A stretch of DNA of 64,000 nt, taken from Nocardia sp. NBC_01329 (GTDB lineage Bacteria; Actinomycetota; Actinomycetes; Mycobacteriales; Mycobacteriaceae). The position numbers and the translations under genes were made by a program. Below the pieces are notes generated by a model. That model saw nothing but the letters and a program-made list of their open reading frames with translations, was not told the origin of the DNA and searched no databases. This document shows, piece after piece, positions 43,173-54,224 of the stretch (position 1 is its first letter; each line of letters starts with the position of its first letter). The stretch is taken from contig NZ_CP108381.1 in NCBI RefSeq assembly GCF_035956715.1, positions 3,752,001 to 3,816,000 on the forward strand. Direction: 5' to 3'.

Positions 43173-44747
43173 TTGATCGCGGATCACTACCGCCTGGTCG
43201 AGCAGATTGGTAGCGGCGGCACAGGCGTTGTCTGGCGTGCCGTCGACGAGCGTCTGCAACGGTCGGTGGCGATCAAGCAGATCCATATCAAACCCAGCCT
43301 GCCGCCCGCCGAGCGCGATGTGCTCCGGCAGCGGGCGACCCGGGAAGCCCGCAACGCGGCGCGGTTCCAGCATCCGAACGCCATTGTGGTCTTCGACATC
43401 ACCGAACACGGCGGCGATCCGTGCCTGGTGATGGAGTACATGAAATCCCGCAGCCTCGCTATGGTGCTGTCGGCGCAGGGCCCGCTACCACTCCCGCAGG
43501 TGGCCCGGATCGGTGAACAGGTAGCCTCCGCGCTCATCGCGGCACATGCGGCCGGCATCGTGCATCGCGATGTGAAACCGGGCAATATCCTGCTCGACGA
43601 TCACGGCACCGTCAAGATCACCGATTTCGGTATCTCCCGGGCCACCGGCGACGTCACGCTCACCGAGACCGGTCTGATCTGCGGTACCGCCGCGTATCTG
43701 GCACCGGAGGTGGCGCGCGGCGCCGATCCGACGCCCGCCGCGGATGTATTCGCGCTCGGTGCCACTCTTTTCCACGCCTTGGAGGGCGAACCGCCGTTCG
43801 GGTCCGGCAATCCGTTGAAGGTGCTCTACGCGGCGGCCAACGGCCAGGTGAGCGAGCCGCAGAATGCCGGGCCCGCTACCGATTTCGTGTTGGATCTACT
43901 CAGTTCCGATCCGAGCGACCGGCCGAGTATGCGTGAGGCCCGGGAAGCGCTGGCGCGTTTCGCGGGCTACGACAGCGCGGCGTCCGAGCACGCCGGTTTC
44001 GTTCCGGCGCGCGAAGCCTTCGACCGCAACGGCCACGACCGCAACGGCCACGGCGGCGCCGCTGTCAGCACCATGGAGTCCCCGGTGCCCGGCCGGTACA
44101 GCGGCCCGGCCGGGGACACCCCGCCGCGGCGCCGGGCGGAACCGCGGTCCGCGGGACGCGACGGCCAGGATGCCCGGCCACCACGCCGGTCGGCGAACCA
44201 TCCACCGACGAGCGCCCAGCCGGTCGCGCGGAAATCCGGCGGTAACGGTGGGGTCAAACGCGCCGTGGCCATCGGCGGCATCGCCGGGGCTGCGGTCGTC
44301 GGCGGGGTGCTGTTCTTCAACTCCTCCGATTCCGGGGACAGCGGCGCGGCACAGGCGGATACCTCGACCAGCGCCACTGTCTCGAACTCGCCCGATATCC
44401 CCGCTGCGAACAGCCCCGCGCTCGGGTCCACCCCCAGTACCGGCTCGGTCGAATGGGTGCAGGCAGGTCAGCTGGTGGAGCAGTTCTATCTCGACCCCAC
44501 GGGTTCGTGGTCACTGCTGACACCGGCCGCACAGCAGGCATACGGCAGCCAGCAGGATTTCCAGCAGTACTGGTCGACCCGGACCGTACAGAATTTCAGC
44601 CGCATCGAGGCATACAAGGGCAACAACCCCGACGGCTCGGTGGATATGCGGGTGAACAACCTCAGCTACGGCGGCCAGACCAGCAATCCGATCTTGCGGA
44701 TCATCAGCTCCGGCGGCACTCTGCTGATCGACAGCGATACCCACTGA
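43173..44747 (+). CDS. Membrane Ser/Thr protein kinase (Hanks type)
   Basis: About 524 residues. The kinase domain covers residues 6-265: Gly loop IGSGGTGVVW, Lys35 in VAIKQI, catalytic HRDVKPGN with Asp133, DFG at 151-153, and APEV. A Pro/Arg/Gly-rich linker (with DRNGHDRNGH) leads to one membrane helix at about 364-382 (AVAIGGIAGAAVVGGVLFF), a Ser/Thr-rich stretch and an extracellular domain of ~95 residues (VEQFYLDPTGSWSLLTPAAQQAYGSQQDFQQYW) resembling NTF2-like sensor domains. The start is uncertain: TTG at 43173 gives the minimal protein, while in-frame IDTGQ codons upstream suggest a start some five residues earlier. It lies between the two his blocks. Confidence 0.9.
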   Translation: MIADHYRLVEQIGSGGTGVVWRAVDERLQRSVAIKQIHIKPSLPPAERDVLRQRATREARNAARFQHPNAIVVFDITEHGGDPCLVMEYMKSRSLAMVLSAQGPLPLPQVARIGEQVASALIAAHAAGIVHRDVKPGNILLDDHGTVKITDFGISRATGDVTLTETGLICGTAAYLAPEVARGADPTPAADVFALGATLFHALEGEPPFGSGNPLKVLYAAANGQVSEPQNAGPATDFVLDLLSSDPSDRPSMREAREALARFAGYDSAASEHAGFVPAREAFDRNGHDRNGHGGAAVSTMESPVPGRYSGPAGDTPPRRRAEPRSAGRDGQDARPPRRSANHPPTSAQPVARKSGGNGGVKRAVAIGGIAGAAVVGGVLFFNSSDSGDSGAAQADTSTSATVSNSPDIPAANSPALGSTPSTGSVEWVQAGQLVEQFYLDPTGSWSLLTPAAQQAYGSQQDFQQYWSTRTVQNFSRIEAYKGNNPDGSVDMRVNNLSYGGQTSNPILRIISSGGTLLIDSDTH

Positions 44748-45092
44748 GACTGCCGGTCGGCGCCGGGAAACCGGAGTCCGGCCGGGTTTTCGTGTACGGC
44801 ATGGTTTTCGGCGGAACGGCACCGGGCTCGGTCTCGCGCTGCCGGCCCCGGCTCCGCCCGGCCGATCCGTTCGCCCGCTCATGGTGGTATACGAGGGGGT
44901 TACAACTCGCCCCGACAGATTTCGACTGGGTCAAGGGGTCCGGTCCTCCGGTACAGGGGCCGGGTGAGGCGCTAGCGTTGGCGGTGGTGGGGCCGTCCGG
45001 TGCTCCTCGACGAGCTCGAGGGCGAGGGGTCCCGGAACTGCGTCGCCGCTGTAGCTGAACATCCGACTTCGCCACCGATGGGAGACGCGCAG
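44748..45092. other. Gap after the kinase gene; probable terminator only
   Basis: 345 bases. Near 44768-44793 AAACCGG and CCGGGTTTT can form a terminator-like hairpin for the kinase gene. The rest shows no convincing gene on either strand. Confidence 0.5.
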
Positions 45093-45524
45093 ATGACCGA
45101 GTCGGCACTGAACGCGATGGCCAGGATGGTCGGTGAATGGCAGACGACCACGAGCCTGCACCCCGATCTCACCGGGCTCACGACGATCGAGTGGATACCC
45201 AACGCACGGTTCCTGGTGGTCCGCTACACGGTCCCGGATCCCGGGGTCAGCTGGACATGGCTCGTCGGCGCAGACGATCTGCACCAGGACCACCTCGTCA
45301 TCCTGCACTACGACCAGTACGGCGAGCACCGCGTCTACCAGGGTTCCTTCGACGGACCGCTCTGGCGGGTGTGGCGTGATGCGCCCGGCCATTCCCAGCG
45401 GTTCACCGGGAACCTGGACGAGACGGGAAGCACATTCCGCGCCACCTGGGAGCACTCGGACTCCGAACTGGACCCGCGCAGCTGGGATCACAAGCTCGAC
45501 TTCACCTACACACGGATCTCCTGA
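45093..45524 (+). CDS. DUF1579-like small beta-barrel protein
   Basis: A 143-residue protein: MARMVGEWQTTTSLHPDLTG ... EWIPNARFLVVRYTVPDPG ... VILHYDQYGEHRVYQGSFDG ... WRVWRDAPGHSQRFTGNLD ... GSTFRATWEHS. Repeating strands with Trp and Tyr fit the DUF1579/lipocalin-like barrel seen in small actinobacterial proteins of unknown role. No signal peptide. GGGAG lies eight bases before the ATG at 45093, which decides the start over an in-frame ATG at 45078. Its product has no known link to histidine. Confidence 0.7.
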   Translation: MTESALNAMARMVGEWQTTTSLHPDLTGLTTIEWIPNARFLVVRYTVPDPGVSWTWLVGADDLHQDHLVILHYDQYGEHRVYQGSFDGPLWRVWRDAPGHSQRFTGNLDETGSTFRATWEHSDSELDPRSWDHKLDFTYTRIS

Positions 45525-45550
45525 TCACCGACCACGCTGATTCGCCATCG

Positions 45551-45618
45551 GCGTACCTCCGCCTTCGCTCCGGCCGTGCGCGTTCTGCGTACCTCCGCCT
45601 TCGCTCCGGCCGTGCGCG
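45551..45618. repeat. Two identical 32-bp repeats upstream of hisD
   Basis: The 32-base unit starting GCGTACCTCCGCCTTCGCTC occurs at 45551-45582 and, identically, at 45587-45618 (period 36). It shares CTTCGCTNCGGCC with the repeats inside the his blocks. Confidence 0.8.
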
Positions 45619-45712
45619 GGACTGCGGATGGGCCCCGCCCAACAGCACCTATTAGGCTGGAACGGCACCTTGTGCTGATGTAGCCAGGCCGAAGACAAGG
45701 ACCGGAACCACC

Positions 45713-48204
<2,492 letters not shown>

Positions 48205-48224
48205 TCACCGAGACGGAAGAGAGT

Positions 48225-48857
48225 ATGAACCGAACCGCGCGGGTGGAGCGCACCACCAAGGAATCGAGCATCGTGGTGGAGCTGAACCTGGACGGCACCG
48301 GAAAGACCGATATCTCCACCGGTGTCCCGTTCTACGACCATATGCTCACCGCGCTCGGCGCCCACGCCAGTTTCGATCTGACCGTACGCAGCGACGGCGA
48401 TATCGAGATCGAGGCGCACCACACCGTCGAGGACACGGCGATCGTGTTCGGACAGGCACTCGGACAGGCACTCGGCGACAAGTCGGGCATCCGCCGGTTC
48501 GGCGACGCCTACATTCCGATGGACGAGACGTTGGCGCATGCCGCGGTGGACGTCTCCGGGCGGCCCTACTGTGTGCACACCGGTGAACCGGACCATCTGC
48601 TGCACGCGGTGATCCCCGGCGCGCCGGTGCGCGGTCGTAACGATCCCGGGGCCCCGTATTCGACGGTGCTCAACCGCCACGTCTTCGAATCGATCGCCCT
48701 CAACGCCCGGATCGCGTTGCACGTCCGGGTGCTCTACGGCCGTGACCAGCATCATGTGACCGAAGCGGAGTACAAGGCGGTGGCGCGCGCGCTGCGTGCC
48801 GCCGTGGAACCCGACCCGCGGGTACAGGGTGTGCCGTCGACCAAGGGAGCACTGTGA
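48225..48857 (+). CDS. hisB: Imidazoleglycerol-phosphate dehydratase
   Basis: A 210-residue dehydratase of step six. The two metal-binding His motifs are intact: [17 protein letters not shown] with [18 protein letters not shown], and [38 protein letters not shown]. It lacks a fused phosphatase domain, as in other actinobacteria. An AAGAGAG site precedes the ATG. Its stop is TGATG-coupled to a 43-codon ORF rather than directly to hisH. Confidence 0.97.
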   Translation: MNRTARVERTTKESSIVVELNLDGTGKTDISTGVPFYDHMLTALGAHASFDLTVRSDGDIEIEAHHTVEDTAIVFGQALGQALGDKSGIRRFGDAYIPMDETLAHAAVDVSGRPYCVHTGEPDHLLHAVIPGAPVRGRNDPGAPYSTVLNRHVFESIALNARIALHVRVLYGRDQHHVTEAEYKAVARALRAAVEPDPRVQGVPSTKGAL

Positions 48858-48988
48858 TGCTGCGATACCGCCGCCCTCGCTGCGGCTTCCGCGTCCGCAC
48901 GCAGAGCGATAGTGGGGATGGTGTGATGGATTACCTGCGCTCCTGCCTCCGCGAATCACATGCATCCGGTGGGGAGAAGGCACTATGA
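48857..48988 (+). CDS. Small coupled ORF between hisB and hisH
   Basis: A 43-codon ORF (begins [16 protein letters not shown], later [15 protein letters not shown]). Its ATG shares the A of the hisB stop (TGATG) and its TGA overlaps the hisH ATG (ATGA). So a 127-bp insertion between two normally adjacent genes is bridged without a gap in translation. It contains two diverged copies of the same ~34-bp element seen between the phosphatase gene and hisF; the most similar stretch is CCTCGCTGCGGCTTCCGCG. Whether the peptide matters is unknown. A GGGGAGAAGG site near its end serves hisH. Confidence 0.45.
   Translation: MLRYRRPRCGFRVRTQSDSGDGVMDYLRSCLRESHASGGEKAL
48874..48965. repeat. Diverged copies of the his-block 34-bp repeat
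   Basis: Copies near 48874-48904 (CCTCGCTGCGGCTTCCGCG...) and 48935-48965 (CTGCGCTCCTGCCTCCGCG...CATGCA) match, on the opposite strand, the tandem units at 41232-41299. Confidence 0.5.
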
Positions 48989-49617
48989 CTTCGGTGGTTC
49001 TGCTGGACTATGGGTCCGGCAATCTGCATTCCGCCGAACGGGCGCTGGTCCGGGCGGGTGCGCGGGTCGAGGTGACCGCCGATCCAGAGGCCGCGCTCGC
49101 CGCCGACGGCCTGGTGGTGCCCGGTGTCGGCGCCTTCGCCTCCTGTATGGCCGGGCTGCGCGCGGTGCGCGGGGAACGGATCATCGGTCAGCGGCTGGCC
49201 GGTGGCCGGCCGGTACTGGGCATCTGCGTAGGGATGCAGATCCTGTTCGACCGCGGCGTGGAGTTCGGGGTGGAGACCGACGGTTGTGGTGAATGGCCGG
49301 GCATCGTAGACAAACTCGAAGCGCCGGTCCTGCCGCATATGGGCTGGAACACCGTCTCCGCGCCCGCGGACAGCGTGCTCTTCGCTGGAATGGACCCCAC
49401 CACCCGGTTCTATTTCGTGCACACCTACGCCGCCCGCGCCTGGGAACTGCCGCCCAGCGAACATCTCGCAGCACCTCGGCTGACCTGGTGCGAATACGGC
49501 ACCGGCCGATTCCTGGCCGCGGTGGAGAACGGTGCGCTCTCGGCGACGCAGTTCCATCCGGAGAAATCGGGTGACGCCGGCGCACAACTGCTCTCCAACT
49601 GGGTGAAATCACTCTGA
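48985..49617 (+). CDS. hisH: Imidazole glycerol phosphate synthase, glutaminase subunit
   Basis: A 210-residue class I glutamine amidotransferase that supplies ammonia to HisF. The nucleophile is Cys81 in [13 protein letters not shown], and the catalytic His191/Glu193 are in TQFHPEKSG; the oxyanion region [12 protein letters not shown] is also present. Coupled upstream to a small ORF by ATGA. Its partner HisF is encoded 8 kb away on the other strand, which is explained by an inversion. hisH is the last gene of its block. Confidence 0.96.
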   Translation: MTSVVLLDYGSGNLHSAERALVRAGARVEVTADPEAALAADGLVVPGVGAFASCMAGLRAVRGERIIGQRLAGGRPVLGICVGMQILFDRGVEFGVETDGCGEWPGIVDKLEAPVLPHMGWNTVSAPADSVLFAGMDPTTRFYFVHTYAARAWELPPSEHLAAPRLTWCEYGTGRFLAAVENGALSATQFHPEKSGDAGAQLLSNWVKSL

Positions 49618-49706
49618 CACCGGCCGACGGCCCACCTGGCGGTAAATACTCGCCACGCACGTATCCGGGTCAACGCGGTGGCACCCTGGCCCACCGGGTA
49701 CCCCGG

Positions 49707-50681
49707 CTAAGCGGCGCATTTGGCGTTCGGCGGCGGTGGGGGCGCAGCCACGATGCCCCGGGCCACATCGACCACATAGTCCCGGTTGCCGTCGAGCGGT
49801 TCGGTGCCCAGAGCGAGCCGCTCCACCACACAGCCCGCCTCGAACAGGGCCGGGCCGATATTGTGGCGGCCGGGTTCGACCACTCCGTTCAGGGTGCGCC
49901 CGCTGACGATGGAGTACAGCGTGCTGGGCTTACCGGCGAGCATGAGGGCGGCCCGCATCTGGGTGCTGGCGGTGTAGGGCACCACTTCGTCGGCCGTGCC
50001 GTGGACGAGGAAGGCGTGGCGGATACCCATCCGGCCGGCCTGTAGCGCCGGGGACCGGTCGGCGTAGGCGAGCGGGCAGACGATGGGAATGCAATTGCCG
50101 GCGTCACGCTGGATCTGCGCTTGGAGGGCGGGATAGTCGGCGGCCGGGCCCGACCAGTGGGTGAACAGATCCGACGGGCCGAAGGTGTCCACCCAGTAGT
50201 CGAACAGTCCGGCCGGACCGTAGGCGGCGGCCAGCCCGGAGGTCATCGCGCCCTGGCTCCAGCCCCACAGGATGGTGCGCGCCACACCGGGATGCGAATT
50301 CTTGTACCACTGGGTCGCGGCGACCAGATCCTGCCACCCGGCCCACAGATTCCACTCCCCGGTACGCCACTGAGCACTACCCCGCATATCCATCGAGACG
50401 ACCGGTGTCCCGGTGCGCGCGGCGATCGAGGTGAGGTATTCGGAATACTGGGTCGCCGAGCCCTTGTGCCCGTGCGCGGCCACGATCAGTGCGTTACCGA
50501 CCGCGCACCCTCGTGGTTGGTAGACCAGGCCGGTGGCCTGCTCACCGTCGACCGGCACCGAGATCGGACGGCTCTGGACCGTGCACGCCTGGGTCGCGGC
50601 GGCGGGCGCCCCGGCCAGCAGCGTCGCCGTCAACGCCGGTAGCAGCACCCCGGCCAGGAAGCTCACTGCGCGTCTGCTCAT
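49707..50681 (-). CDS. Secreted alpha/beta hydrolase (esterase/PHB depolymerase-like)
   Basis: A 324-residue exported protein. Residues 1-30 form a signal peptide (SFLAGVLLPALTATLLAGAPAAATQA). The hydrolase core shows VAAHGHKGSATQYSEYL as oxyanion region, the nucleophile elbow GWSQGA, and a likely Asp/His pair in VHGTADEVVPY and EPGRHNIG. The family includes LpqC-like esterases and depolymerases. Cys pairs suggest disulfides, as expected outside the cytoplasm. It converges with hisH. The substrate is unknown. Confidence 0.8.
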   Translation of the reverse strand: MSRRAVSFLAGVLLPALTATLLAGAPAAATQACTVQSRPISVPVDGEQATGLVYQPRGCAVGNALIVAAHGHKGSATQYSEYLTSIAARTGTPVVSMDMRGSAQWRTGEWNLWAGWQDLVAATQWYKNSHPGVARTILWGWSQGAMTSGLAAAYGPAGLFDYWVDTFGPSDLFTHWSGPAADYPALQAQIQRDAGNCIPIVCPLAYADRSPALQAGRMGIRHAFLVHGTADEVVPYTASTQMRAALMLAGKPSTLYSIVSGRTLNGVVEPGRHNIGPALFEAGCVVERLALGTEPLDGNRDYVVDVARGIVAAPPPPPNAKCAA

Positions 50682-50769
50682 CCTTCGAATATTGCACGGC
50701 GCGGGCCACATTCGCAGGAACCCGGCCGGACGAGCCCGGGTGTCGGATCCCGCCGCTAACATCCGGGCC

Positions 50770-51948
50770 ATGTATTCGATCAGTACTGCGCAACGCCGTG
50801 CCCGGATCGGCGTCCGCCACCGGCTCTCCGGTGCGCATCGCAGCGCCGATCCGGCCGAGATCACGCGGTCGATGGTGGTACTGCACGCCACCGATCCGGC
50901 CACTGTGCATCTGTCGGTGGCGGCCCGCGGTCACGATCTCGGTCCCGGGCAGGTCGAGCGGGCCCTCTACGAGGATCGGTCGCTGGTGCGGATGCTGGCG
51001 ATGCGGCGCACGATGTTCGTCGCGCCGGTCGATCTGGTACCCGTGCTGCACGCCTCCTGCGGTGCCGATCTCGCGGCCGAACAGCGCCGGACCTACGCGC
51101 GGTATCTGGAGCAGGCGGGGATCGGGGAGGGCGACGCTCCGGGCTGGCTGGCCGAGATCGCCGATCGTACGCATCGGGCGCTGCTCGCGCGCGGCAGTGC
51201 CACCGGGGCCCAGTTGAGCAAGGACGTTCCCGAACTACGTACACAGATCGATACCGCGCCGGGGAAGTCGTATTCGCGGCCCACCAATATCACCAGCTGG
51301 GTGCTGGTGCTGCTCGGCACCGAGGGCCGGATCGTGCGGGCACGGCCGAACGGTACCTGGTCGAGCAGCCAGTACTCATGGACGCCGGTGGAGTCCTGGT
51401 TGCCCGGCCCCCTCGTCGATATCGAGGCCGAGGCGGCCCGCACCGAAATCGTCCGATCGTGGTTGCACACCTTCGGGCCCGCACCGATCGGTGATATCAA
51501 ATGGTGGACCGGATGGACGCTGGGACAGGTCCGCAAGGCACTCGCCGGGATCGATACCGTCGAGGTCGATCTCGACGGAACCGCGGGCCTGCTCCTGGCC
51601 CGCGATCTCGAGCCGGTGGCCGATCCGCCGCCGTGGGCCGCGCTGCTACCCGCCCTGGATCCGACTCCGATGGGCTGGCAGTCGCGCTCCTGGTATCTGG
51701 GCGAACATCAGCCCCGGTTGTTCGACCGCAACGGCAATATCGGCCCGAGCATCTGGTGCGACGGCCGGATCGTGGGCGGCTGGGCACAGCGCAAGGACGG
51801 CGAGATCGTGACCCGGGTTCTGGAGGACATCGGCGCCGAGGCGACATCGCTGGTGGCGGCCGAAGCCGAACGCGCCGGCAGCTGGTTCGGTGCGGTGCGC
51901 CCGATTCCACGGTTCCGTACTCCACTCGAACGCGAACTCACGGCGTGA
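50770..51948 (+). CDS. Winged helix DNA-binding domain protein (HTH_42/YcaQ-like)
   Basis: A 392-residue member of the HTH_42 family (AlkX/YcaQ-like): ARIGVRHRLSGAHRSADPAEITRSMVVLHATDP, RSLVRMLAMRRTMFVAP, then three winged-helix repeats and the typical C-terminal segment WYLGEHQPRLFDRNGNIGPSIWCDGRIVGGW. Some relatives repair DNA interstrand crosslinks or alkylated bases as glycosylases; others are uncharacterised. The ATG at 50770 follows the divergent esterase start by 88 bp. Family well supported, function inferred. Confidence 0.82.
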   Translation: MYSISTAQRRARIGVRHRLSGAHRSADPAEITRSMVVLHATDPATVHLSVAARGHDLGPGQVERALYEDRSLVRMLAMRRTMFVAPVDLVPVLHASCGADLAAEQRRTYARYLEQAGIGEGDAPGWLAEIADRTHRALLARGSATGAQLSKDVPELRTQIDTAPGKSYSRPTNITSWVLVLLGTEGRIVRARPNGTWSSSQYSWTPVESWLPGPLVDIEAEAARTEIVRSWLHTFGPAPIGDIKWWTGWTLGQVRKALAGIDTVEVDLDGTAGLLLARDLEPVADPPPWAALLPALDPTPMGWQSRSWYLGEHQPRLFDRNGNIGPSIWCDGRIVGGWAQRKDGEIVTRVLEDIGAEATSLVAAEAERAGSWFGAVRPIPRFRTPLERELTA

Positions 51949-51991
51949 CCCGAGCCGCACGAACGAAGTAGATTGTCCGATAGCCGCCCGG

Positions 51992-52462
51992 TCAGCTGTT
52001 TCCGCTGTCCGTGGCGCCGGTCTGCGCGTCGAGGATCCGAGTGAGCAGGGCGACGAGCGTACGGCGCTCGGGCGCGGACAACGCGGTGAGCAGCTGGTCC
52101 TGGGCTCGGTCCAGTCTGTGGTCGAGCTCGTCCAGGTGCGCGCCGCCGGCGTCGGTGAGCGTGACGATATTGCGGCGGCGATCGTCGGGATCGGCGGCCC
52201 GGCCGGCGAAACCGCGCGCGACCAGATCGTTGAGGATCGCCACCATATCGCTGCGGTCGATCTTGGTGCGGCGGCCGAGTTCGGCCTGGCTGGCGGCGCC
52301 GGTCTCTCGCAAGGTGGTGAGGACGGCGTAGTGGTATCGCCGCGATCCGGTATCGGCCAGCGCCTGTTCGGTGGCGCGGTCGGCGAGAAGCGCGGTCTGG
52401 TTGATCAGTCGCGTCGGCAGCGAGCGAAGCCTGCCGGGTACGTCCTCGTGCGCGATCTTCAT
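51992..52462 (-). CDS. MarR family transcriptional regulator
   Basis: A 156-residue repressor with the MarR winged helix: YHYAVLTTLRETGAASQAELGRRTKIDRSDMVAILNDLVARGFAGR, wing AADPDDRRRNIVTLTDAG, and a C-terminal helix (LLTALSAPERRTLVALLTRILD). It starts at ATG 52462, the first Met before the core. It is divergent from a SnoaL-like gene, and two adjacent TTGG-N5-CCAA dyads in the shared region are its likely operators. Confidence 0.87.
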   Translation of the reverse strand: MKIAHEDVPGRLRSLPTRLINQTALLADRATEQALADTGSRRYHYAVLTTLRETGAASQAELGRRTKIDRSDMVAILNDLVARGFAGRAADPDDRRRNIVTLTDAGGAHLDELDHRLDRAQDQLLTALSAPERRTLVALLTRILDAQTGATDSGNS

Positions 52463-52512
52463 ACCCGGAATGTAGCAAGTGTTTGTTGGCGATCCCCACA
52501 AGTTGGCCTATC

Positions 52513-52541
52513 GTTGGAGATACCAACATTGGCTAGTCCAA
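52513..52541. promoter_or_regulatory. Two tandem TTGG-N5-CCAA operators
   Basis: TTGGAGATACCAA (52514-52526) and TTGGCTAGTCCAA (52529-52541) are 13-bp inverted repeats with centres 15 bp apart. They lie between the divergent MarR gene and SnoaL-like gene, where a MarR dimer pair would be expected to bind. Confidence 0.6.
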
Positions 52542-52563
52542 CAGATAGTGGAGGGTTACCGCC

Positions 52564-53094
52564 GTGAAGATCCGTCGCCGCCTGATGCCCCGGGCCCTGT
52601 TCTCCGCGACCGTTGCCGGCGCCGCCGGTGCGGCCTGTCTGCACATCGCCACCGACCGGCCCGCGCGCGCACTGCGCGAACTCACCGATCGCGCCGAACT
52701 CACCGCCCTCGTCGACCGGCTGGCGCGCGCGTTGGACGAAAGGGATTTCGACCGATTCCGCACGATCTACACCACCGACGCCACCGCACAGACCCCGGGC
52801 GGCGAAGCCTCCGGCCGTGATGCGCTGACGGCACAGGCATCACGTAGCCACTCCCCCGATCAGGTGATCCAGCATTTCGTCAGCAATATCGCGATCGACC
52901 TCGCCACCGACACCGCCGAGATCCGAGCGAACCTGCTCGCCGTGTTCGCCCCCGCCACCACCGACGGCACCCTGCCCAACCCGCGCTTCACACTCGGTGA
53001 GATCTACCGCTTCTCCGCGCGACGGCTGCCCGAGGGCTGGCGGCTGAGCCGCGTGCATTCGACGCCCGTCTGGTCCGTCGGTACCCGATTCTGA
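52564..53094 (+). CDS. SnoaL/NTF2-like protein with N-terminal signal
   Basis: A 176-residue protein. Residues 1-25 are basic then hydrophobic (RRRLMPRALFSATVAGAAGAACLHI), which may be an export signal or membrane anchor. The rest is an NTF2-like cone fold of the SnoaL_4 kind: LVDRLARALDERDFDRFRTIYTTDATAQTPGG, QVIQHFVSNIAIDL, RFSARRLPEGWRLSRVHSTPVWSVG. Enzymes of this fold are dehydratases, isomerases or binding proteins. Start GTG at 52564. It is divergent from the MarR gene and probably repressed by it; an inducing ligand may be its substrate. Confidence 0.75.
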   Translation: MKIRRRLMPRALFSATVAGAAGAACLHIATDRPARALRELTDRAELTALVDRLARALDERDFDRFRTIYTTDATAQTPGGEASGRDALTAQASRSHSPDQVIQHFVSNIAIDLATDTAEIRANLLAVFAPATTDGTLPNPRFTLGEIYRFSARRLPEGWRLSRVHSTPVWSVGTRF

Positions 53095-53149
53095 TCGGTT
53101 TATGGGACCACCGGCACGACCGAGACCTCCACTCCGGAACAGGCTCCGG

Positions 53150-54013
53150 TCAGCGAGTCGTCCACGGCGCGTCGATCAGCGCCTCCACGTCCTCATCGGC
53201 GAGATCGATATCGAAGACCTCGGCGAGGACCTTCGGCAACTCCGCCGACTCGAGTTCCCGGGCGACGCCGGTCCCGTCGGGATACTCGGTGGTCAGGGCG
53301 CGACCGTCCAGCGTGTGATGCACTCCGGGCAGAAAACGCTGCACGAACGGCCGCTGGGTGAACGGTGAACGCGGCGAGGTGGAGACGAAATGATTGCCCA
53401 CCTCGTAATCGATCCGGTACTGCGGAGCCGGAGTGAAGGTATAACGGTCGATCCATCCGGCACCGGCGAACTGGTGCAGTACCCACTGATCGCCCCCCAG
53501 TTCATCGCGGGTGTGTTCGAGACGGAACCGCCAGCCGCCGAGCAGGAACTCGTCCGGATCGTCGACGAGGGCATAGGGTTCGGACGGCCCGGCACCGAAG
53601 CCGACATCGGCCAGCCACACCCGGTCGTCGTCGGCTACCGTGACCCGCAGCAGCGCGTGGGTGGCCGGACGAAGACCACCCGACCCCATGGTGACCCGGC
53701 CGGACAGACCCGTGATGCCGAATCCGAAGCGCTCCAGCGCCGCCGCGAACACGATGACGTTCTCGTAGCAGTAACCCCCACGCCGACGCCGGACCAGTTT
53801 GTCCTGCAGGGTTTCCAGATCCAGCGGGACAGGCCGCCCCAGCACCGCTTCCAGGTTCTCGAACGGTACGACGGTGGTGTGCGCGGCGACCAGGCCCCGC
53901 AGCACAGGCAACGTCGGAGTGCGCGGGCCGGTGTATCCGATCCGGGTCAGGTACGCGTCCAGATCCAGTGCGTCGCCGTTCCAGTGATAGGCGGCATCCG
54001 CGGGCTTCGACAT
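53150..54013 (-). CDS. nat: Arylamine N-acetyltransferase
   Basis: A 287-residue NAT enzyme transferring acetyl from acetyl-CoA to arylamines and hydrazines, isoniazid being the well-known substrate in mycobacteria. The cysteine-protease-like triad is complete: Cys82 in RRGGYCYENV, His119 in RPATHALLRV and Asp136 in WLADVGFGAGP. The start VPFENLEAVLGRPVPLDLETLQDKLV is typical. The ATG at 54013 is the family start. It lies downstream of nadC on the same strand but separated by more than 200 bp. Confidence 0.95.
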   Translation of the reverse strand: MSKPADAAYHWNGDALDLDAYLTRIGYTGPRTPTLPVLRGLVAAHTTVVPFENLEAVLGRPVPLDLETLQDKLVRRRRGGYCYENVIVFAAALERFGFGITGLSGRVTMGSGGLRPATHALLRVTVADDDRVWLADVGFGAGPSEPYALVDDPDEFLLGGWRFRLEHTRDELGGDQWVLHQFAGAGWIDRYTFTPAPQYRIDYEVGNHFVSTSPRSPFTQRPFVQRFLPGVHHTLDGRALTTEYPDGTGVARELESAELPKVLAEVFDIDLADEDVEALIDAPWTTR

Positions 54014-54224
54014 AGCGTCCTCTCTCGTCCGGGTCCGACACGAGCAACCGAACCAAGTGCGCAGGTGTTCCGCCCCGTAACAGAGGACCGCCCCGATGGC
54101 GCCCGTCACTGATACCGGTACCGGGATAGTGGATATCGACCCCGAATCGTAGTCCAGTGACAGTACCGAGCCGTCCAGGTCCGTAACGGTGCCGCGGCAG
54201 CGTGCAACACCCAGTGACGCGGCG

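Noticed and set aside
45619..45712. Possible T-box or His-codon leader before hisD
   Set aside because: No run of His codons, no T-box-like bulge sequence and no terminator next to the start.
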